A stretch of 64,000 nucleotides of DNA from Pomphorhynchus laevis (Eukaryota; Acanthocephala; Palaeacanthocephala; Echinorhynchida; Pomphorhynchidae): positions 274,259 through 338,258 of the forward strand of contig WNNJ02000794.1 of NCBI GenBank assembly GCA_012934845.2, in the 5' to 3' direction. Shown in pieces: positions 58,201 through 64,000 of the stretch (position 1 is its first letter; each line of letters opens with the position of its first letter). Position numbers and translations under genes: made by a program. The notes beneath the pieces are model-generated. The model was not told the origin of the DNA and ran no database searches. It saw nothing but the letters and a program-made list of their open reading frames with translations.

Positions 58201-61200
58201 GTGTCCGGAGAACAGGGCTGTGGTGTCATCAGCATACACCACAAGACGTTGTTCACGTTTAAATATTCTGAATAGATTAATGGAGGCAGCAAGATATAAA
58301 AGAGGAGAAAGAGGTGAATCTTGAGACACACCCGTAATAGGGTAGAACTGACGCGCATCAGGGTCGTCTTCATAATAAAACCGCTTAGTGTACAGCAGGA
58401 TCTCCACCCTGTTCACAATTCTCGCAGGCAACCCGAGGGACCTGAGAGAAGAGATCACAAAAGGAATCGAGATGCGGTCAAATGCAGCAGAAAAGTCAAG
58501 GAAAAAAACCACAACTAGGCGATGGCTATTCTCCTGACAAAACTGCTCCACCTCACCTACTGCTGAATGGACCGAGCGACCTTTGACGAACCCATGAAAA
58601 CCTGGAGGGATCAAATTACGCCTACTCAGATGGTCGCGGATTTTACGCGCAAGCGCTTTTTCGTAAATTGACACGAGGGAATTTTGAATCGAAATGGGTC
58701 GCAGGTCTTTAGGACATGAACAGGATTTTTTCTTAGGGATAAAAACACGCTTACTAATATTGATGCCTGCTACATCGGATGGGGAGGCTAAAAGCATTGT
58801 TACGGCCACCTCTCTTCTCTGATCAGCTGTCAAAAGCTGACAGACCCGAGAAAGTGGAACGACGGATTTGGAGGTGCCCGGGAGTGGACCCCAGGAGTTA
58901 AGAATATCCGTAACAGATAGATCCCTACTCCTGAAGTTACACCAAGGCGGGATTGGTTGAGGTGATTGAGTGGCTCCATAGTTGTGTAGGGCTAGTGACT
59001 CCTCCAAAACTTTTTCAAGGCCCACATTCCCTATCCAACTCAATGCTCTATCCTTCCAGCAAACAAACTTCTCCTTCTTGAAAATCTTCCAAAATGAAGA
59101 CTGAGAAGGATTAAGGCGAGCGATACTCGTCCTATCCTTACTCAGCTGGAACCTGTATCTAGTGCTCCAGTATTCATTCGAGAGGGCTTGTTTGGCGGAA
59201 GCAGAGAGATTAGGGAGGTTCAATAATTTTGCTAGGACCTTGAGTTTCGTCGGAGTGGGATTGTATATACGACCTTTATAGGTAGTCGATAGAATCGCGG
59301 TAGCTTGCGAAAAGAGGTAGGTATTAAATTCGGTCAGACTCACATTTCCTATTCGGGGAAAGAGTTGGATAGCCGCCTGAAAGAAGGCCACTCTGATAGG
59401 ATCAAAGTGAAACCTTCTGCGAAGCAACATATCTTCCTCAATTCTCCAAAGAATTAGGTCATGAGAGGTGGACAATTACTGGCGCGACTGCTCCGTGCAG
59501 AGGGATTTTAACAGCCACCTCGAGTGAAGCAGTAAAATGTTGAGGATAGAATTTGTTGATGTGCAATGAAAGGTAGGGGACGGGGGTTTGTGAATAAGAT
59601 AACCGTTACTAGCTCTGCGAAGCGCTGCATTGATCCAACGACCAGTTCTGTCGTTGAAATCCCCAAGTATCATGTCATAACCGCTGTCAATAATACTATC
59701 CAGGAGGTCACGGTTCTTGTGAATTTCCCCTGGACGGATGTAGACATTGGCTAGACTGAGGCGTTTACCGTTCTTACTGAGTAAAACTACTAAACAAGAC
59801 ATGGCTGGACATGAGTAGTTTAATAGGAGGAAGGACCTTAAGTACCACTTAACTAAGGTTAAGTGGGAACATATATGTTTTGAAATAAATCGAGTAATGT
59901 CCTGGGGAAGACGGATAGACCGCGTCTCCTGAAGGACTATAACATCTGCATCTCTACCAGATAAAAGTCTAAGGGCAGAAGCACCTCCCGAATTCCACTG
60001 AAGGACATTCAGTGAAAAAGGCTCACGAGTACTCTGCATTGTGATGGATTAGTTGGATGGGGGATTGCCTACCTAGACAAAGCTAAGTGCAGGAAGGTTA
60101 CCCTTCCTGCCACTAGCCCCACCCGGGTTCGGTACTTGCCCCTGGGCAGCGTCTTCATTTCCCTTATGCTGTTTGCCACTCAGCATTTTACCGATCTTGA
60201 GCGGGGGAACAGTATGGGCCGAAGCCCCCTCTTCTTCGATTCCGGAAGAACTGCCGAAGCAGGTAGCGTAGGATGAGTGTTCACTACACCCAAGGCCATG
60301 AGAATTAGGTTTTCAAGTTTGCGATGAGAAACTTCTAATTTAACATCCATCGTACGTATTATCTCAGAGTCATCCATTCGCGGGGCGGCCACTTGCGAAT
60401 AAGTAGAAGGTTTGACCGGTTTGATGAACATACTTCTATATTCTTTGAACATACTGCATCTCCTACCCCAGGAAGGATGGCTCCCTCACAGTTCGAACAG
60501 GATGTGGGTGCCACACAAACGGTCGTTCGATAGTAGAGTCTGACAGAAAGTTGAACTGCAAACCCCGCATGTTGGTGTCCCACTGCAGCTGGAGGCCCAG
60601 TGCCCCCATTTGTGACACCTGCTGCAGTGGGGGTAAGTAAGCTCATCTTTTTCTGTAATGAAAAAACGGATATTAAAACCCATGAAGGGGTTCGATGAAG
60701 ATTTAGCCAAGGCTTCTGCAGTATCTACCGGAGCTGAGCAAAAGCCAACCGGGATAGGGTTGCCATCCCTACCCTGGATTGACCTAAAATTAGTAATTTT
60801 GAATGTAGACATTAATGATTTCATATCTTCCTCATCCATACTACAAGGAAGATTCGTCACCTTTAGCGAGGCAAGGATGGGCCTAAAGGTGAGTTCACCA
60901 TAAACTGTTAGGTTGGAGGAAAGGTATTCAGAGTAATCTTTAGCCAGGTCTGCTGTGACGAACGAAACTTTCACCTCTGAAGGGTGAAGTTTCACCGTAT
61001 TGAACAAAATTCTGTTTTTATACTGCTGAGCAAATGAACGTAAAAATACATTGTAAAGTTAATGTCTTTCGATTGGTTGTATAACTCTGATTAAAACCAA
61101 ATTCTTTAATTTAGGAATGGGGGAAGCACCTCCCCATCACCTGATACCATAGAAAAATTACTAACCTTGTTACTTGGATCTGTAGTTAGATTTACCTTTA

Positions 61201-62845
61201 ATTTGTCTTTTTTTGTAGGATTATCGTTGATTTTTGAATGATTTTTGCTGCTATCGTTTGATAGCTCCGAAATTACTTGTACACTACACATATTTTTGTT
61301 GGAATTTCTTGAGCAAATACTGTCTTTAAATTTGGTTCCAATCACTGCTTTTTATACTAACATTTTATCAGAGAAACAAAACATTAAAACATCACATAGT
61401 AATCAAATTTTGACACGTGGAATAAGCAACATGTACAAAGCAACTTTCCGATGCTCCTAATAACATCGGTAATGATCACACATGCGACAAATTATAATTT
61501 ATTTGAAAAATAGATCGTAAATAAACAAGGATTATTGCCTTGTTGCTAGCATCGGTAGATGTTGACAACAAGTCAATACTCCTTGTCGTGATTTTTTAAC
61601 ACTGATTTATTAATTCACTCAAACAATTGTCTAAGTCTCCGGCTATTTCCTCAATGTACCAAGGCGAAACACTATCATTTATTGATATAGTAACCCTCAG
61701 TAATTTCTGTTGTTTTACTTATGTTCGTGTTTTTTAAATATTCCAGTGGCTTGTATTCTAATCTTGGGTGCTTAGTCTATAAATGATGAACTAGTTTTGA
61801 AGGCTTAATTGCTTCATTAGGAGTCGCTCACCTCACACTATGCAAAGTGGGCTTAGTGCGTGGGACTTGTCTGTTGTGATACTCCGTATTTCAAGAAGTA
61901 ATTCTGATATATGTTGCAGACTTTCTTTTTATTTGAAATCGTTTACCGTACTTCTTTGTCCTTAACATCTTTTGTTCTTAACGAAAAACTTTTCGATTAT
62001 ATATGTTTAATACTCATTTTGCTAGTTAGGTAAATATTTGGCACTTATGAGACGATAAAAAACTTGATAATCCAGTAATTTATTAAAATAGTAGCTGCTC
62101 ATTAAGACACAATAAAACTAATAATTTATTTTTTCTTGTGCGGTTGGTGACCACTGCTTTATGGCAATAGCCCTGGATCCTGCTAAGAATAAATACCTCT
62201 TCCCGACGCCTACTTTTGGTCTACATTGGTGTCTATACAAAACTTTTAATAATGACCTTTAAATCATGACATATTTTTAATTATTCACTGCAACATTAAT
62301 TGAAACGTTTTGCAAGGAAACTTTACTACATTGTTAGAAAGATCACCATCAGTCTGTAAAATTCTTTTAATGAAAAGCTGTTAACTATTTATTATAGAAC
62401 TATTAATGAAGAAAATATGTCGATATTAAATTAAAAACTTCTTATTAAAAGAAGATTTTGGATTGAAACGATTAATTATATGCACCCATTAGGATTGAAT
62501 GACTTGGTACAAACTTTGTTTGCATTTACCAACTTATAACTATTACATAGAAACAACAAACTTATAATAAAAGTTTGTAGTGCGACTTTTTGGGTTACAC
62601 CTACCTAGATCATATGAATTAGTGTGTATCATAAGGTTGTTCAAATGATTAGAAATAGCGTTTCCGGCCAAAGATGTTTGTATAATACAGTTCCTGAGTA
62701 ATACGGAATCGTAAACTGGGGCAACTGTAGTGGTACAATGGCCACAATCCAGAAGAAGCCCGTTTACACGTCCAGCAGCATACAGGGCTAATTGCGGCTG
62801 ACTCACCAGCTGAAACTTCGTTACTCCAAATCTTTCAAAAGCCAG
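50737..62845 (-). CDS. Divergent actin-related protein, C-terminal two exons (gene runs off the right edge)
   Basis: Two exons on the minus strand, 62845-62605 and 51266-50737, join in phase (G|CG) across an 11.3-kb intron with GT-AG borders and give 256 residues plus a TGA stop. They align along the C-terminal two thirds of actin: SQPQLALYAAGRVNGLLLDC, IIQTSLAGNAISNHL, LTEEEIRTLKEKLCYVALDF, NIVIVGGSSVFPGLKERLLK and WIGGSILALQPYFKPLWITK. The GG adenine-site motif and WIGGSILA are conserved. The second phosphate loop reads DCGHC instead of the DSGDG of actin, so one aspartate that contacts ATP/Mg is a histidine. It is more diverged from actin than cytoplasmic actins are; I cannot name the Arp subfamily. 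N-terminal exons lie beyond 62845, probably outside the window. The intron is packed with LINE and SINE insertions. Confidence 0.85.
51590..51745 (-). mobile_element. Old copy of tRNA-derived SINE (family 1)
   Basis: On the minus strand TTAGCCTAGTTGGTAAGGTG (about 51728-51709) is a good box A. Lower down CAGCCTTCTGATAAGTCCGA matches the body CAGCCTTCTGACGAGCCCGG of the copies at 7.9 and 52.0 kb, and GCAGACGAAACAATAACAAT matches GCGGGCGAAACGAAAACGGT. Clearly older than the other copies. Confidence 0.6.
51855..52146 (-). mobile_element. SINE (family 1), rearranged copy with an inverted 5' segment
   Basis: The body (minus strand, about 52050-51862) is nearly identical to 7890-8090. The segment in front of it (52146-52057) is the reverse complement of 7638-7730, so it is inverted relative to the body when compared with the copy at 7.6 kb. 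As a result CCTAGCAACTATTCGTTA and its mirror bracket the body. The tRNA-like head is missing. A (TA)n run adjoins it. Confidence 0.7.
52147..52206. repeat. (TA)n microsatellite
   Basis: About 60 bp of uninterrupted TA next to the family-1 SINE, as at the copy near 8125-8211. It probably grew from the element's tail. Confidence 0.95.
52330..52483 (+). other. Exon-like coding stretch on the plus strand
   Basis: After a plausible acceptor (CCAAAATTTAG) the frame reads DEIFEERSRMLDQAEDLV, then QFLRLFSASVDRPKLIQRML and DNIHVLTTSNHL before TAA at 52481-52483. The amino-acid composition is protein-like and unusual for this A+T-rich background. It lies antisense in the large intron of the actin-related gene. 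I do not recognise the family and see no other exon nearby. It may be the last exon of a nested gene, a captured gene fragment, or chance. Confidence 0.3.
52655..52925 (-). mobile_element. 3' fragment of APE-type LINE (family A)
   Basis: The minus strand encodes EWFSRKAACWIGWG, the C-terminal signature of the LINE at 57.6 kb. An untranslated tail follows, ending in TTTAATAAAGTCTTTATTAT at about 52683-52664. Strongly 5'-truncated. Confidence 0.8.
53475..53598 (-). other. Possible first exon, unrecognised
   Basis: An ATG at about 53588 on the minus strand opens MDYAEKYREIYPFLAVDKEK, then KRLEVNLIEYFHVDHR, up to a strong donor-like site (TC|GTAAGCTG). A 47-48-nt stretch ending AAACAG follows, then an 8-nt piece in front of another GTAAGT. 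I find no continuation that makes a known protein. It could belong to a small gene nested in the actin-related intron, or be chance. Confidence 0.22.
54010..54870. repeat. Tandem repeat, ~300-330-bp unit, about 2.5 copies
   Basis: The unit contains TATATAATTGATTTTTAGTA, TAATGCTCTGCTTTAATTTT, repeated AATTTGCCAAGCTTTTGTTC, CAGCTGCTGCTCGCATCAGT and ACCGGGTAATTTAAAGCGAC. Full copies begin near 54205 and 54500, with a partial start near 54828 and a diverged piece at about 54010-54075. The inner 22-bp AAGCTTTTGTTC subrepeat varies in number. Confidence 0.8.
55070..57335 (+). pseudogene. Decayed copy of APE-type LINE (family A), 5'-truncated
   Basis: It starts within the endonuclease (NDKRISLANVSIRPGEIHTN, about 55080) and runs through GYFNDRTGRWINAALR, LRRRFHFDPISG, the RT motif-A region (AVFDFFAAFDCISIPFVISS, about 56335), and FYYENDPDALQFYPITG. 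It ends in SGLVFFSRGRPLEQRLRFLK (about 57020) and a diverged signature. Many stops and frame changes. Orientation is opposite to the better copy just to its right, and the two face each other 3' to 3'. Confidence 0.8.
57631..60039 (-). pseudogene. LINE family A ORF2: endonuclease and reverse transcriptase, one stop
   Basis: 803 codons in one frame with a single internal TAA (59476-59478), where the sister copy at 55.4 kb encodes glutamine (KQSRQQLTTFHD). Endonuclease motifs: VLQWNSGGAS, VIVLQETRS and MILGDFNDRTGRW. RT motifs: KDLRPISIQNSLVSIYEKAL, VVFFLDFSAAFDRISIPFVI (A), ITGVSQDSPLSPLLYLA (B) and LVVYADDTTALFSG (C). Motif B has Asp where RTs nearly always have Gly (QGS). The C-terminus GMKDPGWFSRKAACWIGWG is shared by all fragments of the family. 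The large plus-strand ORFs at 57743-58518 are shadows. Confidence 0.88.
60060..61007 (-). pseudogene. LINE family A ORF1: gag-like protein with zinc knuckles
   Basis: The frame 61007-60486 gives VKLHPSEVKVSFVTADLAKD, an RRM-like KVTNLPCSMDEEDMKSLMST, FNIRFFITEKDELTYPHCSR and the knuckle CSRCHKWGHWASSC. The next frame supplies CSNCEG, and a further frame (RRCSMFKEYRSMFIKPVKPS, 60452-60180) the C-terminal part. It ends just before the ORF2 ATG with a GKQHKGNEDAAQGQ-type tail. At least two frame changes. ORF1 proteins of this kind coat the element RNA. Confidence 0.75.
61350..62380. other. Intron sequence of the actin-related gene, no gene seen
   Basis: A+T-rich, with a GTTGCTAGCATCGGTAGATG block near 61548 that resembles CTGCTAGCATC motifs elsewhere in the window. 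No coding signal. Confidence 0.45.
62385..62520 (+). mobile_element. Fragment of the Penelope-like GIY-YIG region
   Basis: Matches 43805-43930: NEENMSILN, RRFWIETINYMHPLGLND and LVQT against EENISILN, EDFWIKTLNSMYPLGLND and VVQR. Nucleotide similarity includes CACCCATTAGGATTGAATGA. Only the C-terminal part of the nuclease is present. It lies in the large intron, ~85 bp from the splice donor of the actin-related gene. Confidence 0.8.
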
Positions 62846-62963
62846 CTAAAAGTTATTATAAAGTGTAAGTACTTAGGATAATATGCGCCTGTCTAAGTAT
62901 ATGTCGTTACAAAAATAACTTTATCATGCTTAAATAATTATTTAATTGCCTTAAAGTAAGTGT

Positions 62964-62967
<4 letters not shown>

Positions 62968-63003
<36 letters not shown>
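62968..63003. repeat. (TA)n microsatellite
   Basis: About 36 bp of TA repeats upstream of the 62.8-kb exon of the actin-related gene. Confidence 0.95.
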
Positions 63004-63004
<1 letters not shown>

Positions 63005-63006
<2 letters not shown>

Positions 63007-63490
63007 TTAATAAATTGACTTAAAAGTTAGTCAGTACATAATTTTATAAAAATCTACACTGAGTCAATGAAAGTCAGTTGAACACATGATTACGCGTACT
63101 TAAGTTTCATAGAGAAACAAAAGAAATTATTAAACTCTTCATTTAAAATGTAAGGTAAACTTTGATATGTAGAAGTAAGCATTAAACTGTAATTAAACTC
63201 ATTAAATTAAACTCTTCTGCCTTTTATAGAACTGAAACGCAGAAGCTAATATTATATTATAATTAAAAATATTCAAGGTTGATCTTTTTAATTTTATTTT
63301 AAAAATAGTAAATTCTATTTATATTTTTGATGATGTTTTTGGTTAAACGTATTTCAAATTTAATATTATATATTAAAAAACAAAATATAACAAAATATGA
63401 TAAAGCAAAATATAGTAGGACAAAAATTTTATATATTTGGCTAAAAATAGTATAATCCGAAAAAATTCTCTAATTTAATTTAGCTCATTT
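63005..63490. other. A+T-rich sequence, no gene seen
   Basis: No exon of the actin-related gene is visible here, so its N-terminal exons probably lie beyond the window. GTAAACTNNTTAAATTAAACTC-like repeats occur near 63130-63220. Confidence 0.45.
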
Positions 63491-63494
63491 AAAT

Positions 63495-64000
63495 AACCTA
63501 TTCGGCCCACTTTGCCGCTGCCTGCTTGTCCAATTCAACCGGTGCTGGTATGATAGATGCCGATATTATCAACTTGTTGACGCTAGATCAGGAGTACAAG
63601 AATGAGATTCGATCCTTAACGAATCTTCTGATAGCGAAATTCGATGAGTCCCGCTCTCCTCCATCAACGAATTTTACCTCTTCAAAGAGAGCCCCCTCCC
63701 CCGTTCTAAGAAGAGATCCTCTTAAAACAGAGCTGGCTTTCTTGAAGTTGGCAAATAAATGTGATATTTGCTGGGAGTTGTTGGCCTCAAAGGGAGATGA
63801 AGGCAATGCCAGTGGGCAAGTGTCTTCTCCCGTTAAAGCTGGGAGTAAGAAGGGCAACTTTCTCTCTCCTGGTTCCTGCTAGGAGGTAGGCATCCCACTC
63901 CAGCTGACGTAACACAATGCAAAGTAGCCAAGATCCTTTTTCACTGATTATCCTTTAATGGAATTTGAGAGGTGCTTCCGCCCTTAGCCTTCTATCTGGT
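63495..64000 (+). mobile_element. APE-type LINE (family A), copy running off the right edge
   Basis: It starts inside ORF1 and continues into ORF2, whose ATG is at 63917. The ORF2 start reads MQSSQDPFSLIIL, a TAA, then WNLRGASALSLLSG, against MQSTREPFSLNVLQWNSGGA in the copy at 60.0 kb. So one stop is visible in the 84 bases shown. Confidence 0.8.
63526..63882 (+). pseudogene. LINE family A ORF1, C-terminal part
   Basis: Open from about 63500 to the TAG at 63880-63882. The end (ASKGDEGNASGQVSSPV, then KAGSKKGN) matches the end of ORF1 in the copy at 60.1-60.2 kb (GKQHKGNEDAAQGQVPNPGG). The middle (EYKNEIRSLTNLLIAKFDES) is a short helical segment. The N-terminus and zinc knuckles are missing, so the copy is 5'-truncated. 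Confidence 0.7.

Larger units (their letters stand above)
57480..61345 (-). mobile_element. APE-type LINE (family A), nearly complete copy
   Basis: Minus-strand non-LTR retrotransposon with a gag-like ORF1 (61007-60060), ORF2 (60039-57631) and a 3' region ending in a TTTATTTATTTATTT-type tail at about 57530-57485. Probably of the Jockey/I group, from the gag-like ORF1 with zinc knuckles and ORF2 with endonuclease and RT. It lies in the 11.3-kb intron of the actin-related gene in the same orientation as the gene. An open stretch at 61345-61106 may be its ORF1 N-terminus. Confidence 0.85.

Noticed and set aside
57743-58518. Plus-strand ORFs of up to 115 residues
   Set aside because: Antisense shadows of the well-supported LINE reverse transcriptase.
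1-64000. CRISPR arrays, bacterial operons or ribosome binding sites
   Set aside because: The window is eukaryotic: spliced genes, LINEs, SINEs, an LTR element and a Penelope-like element. There is no regularly spaced repeat-spacer array.

Overview
The window comes from a strongly A+T-rich animal nuclear genome, most likely an invertebrate. Two host genes can be recognised, both on the minus strand and both with animal-type spliced structure. One is a complete six-exon orthologue of the mitochondrial E3 ubiquitin ligase MARCHF5 (28726 down to 23721). The other is the 3' part of a divergent actin-related protein gene (62845 down to 50737). Introns are either tiny (42, 44 and 50 nt) or kilobases long and full of transposons. 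I cannot place the organism more precisely.

Layout. 1-5040 is gene-poor, with a ~740-bp tandem duplication. 5079-18382 is a ~13-kb imperfect palindrome: two nearly identical ~2-kb arms around a degraded CR1-like LINE (with a SINE in its ORF1) and a minus-strand reverse-transcriptase remnant. The right arm is split by an RTE LINE with an 18-bp target duplication. 18.4-23.7 kb holds only A+T-rich sequence and small hairpins. 23.7-28.7 kb is MARCHF5, whose introns hold tRNA-derived SINEs and a Penelope-like 3' end. 29.3-31 kb is a decayed Gypsy fragment. 32.95-37.11 kb is a young Gypsy element with identical 98-bp LTRs. 37.3-41.5 kb is a second CR1-like LINE. 41.6-47.5 kb is a LINE with a Cys-rich N-terminus, split by a 3.5-kb Penelope-like element whose GIY-YIG endonuclease lies before the reverse transcriptase (Naiad-type). 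47.5-49.9 kb holds pieces of further LINEs.

From 50.7 to 62.8 kb the actin-related gene has an ~11.3-kb intron containing two convergent copies of one LINE family, a third 3' fragment, SINEs and a Penelope-like fragment. Another copy of that LINE family runs off the right edge.

The window is mainly a record of nested retroelement insertions around two slowly evolving host genes. The strongest leads are the domain-permuted Penelope-like element with clean borders, the Gypsy element whose LTR pairs with its own presumed primer site, the large recent palindrome, the in-frame 42-nt MARCHF5 intron, and the actin-related protein with an altered nucleotide-binding loop.
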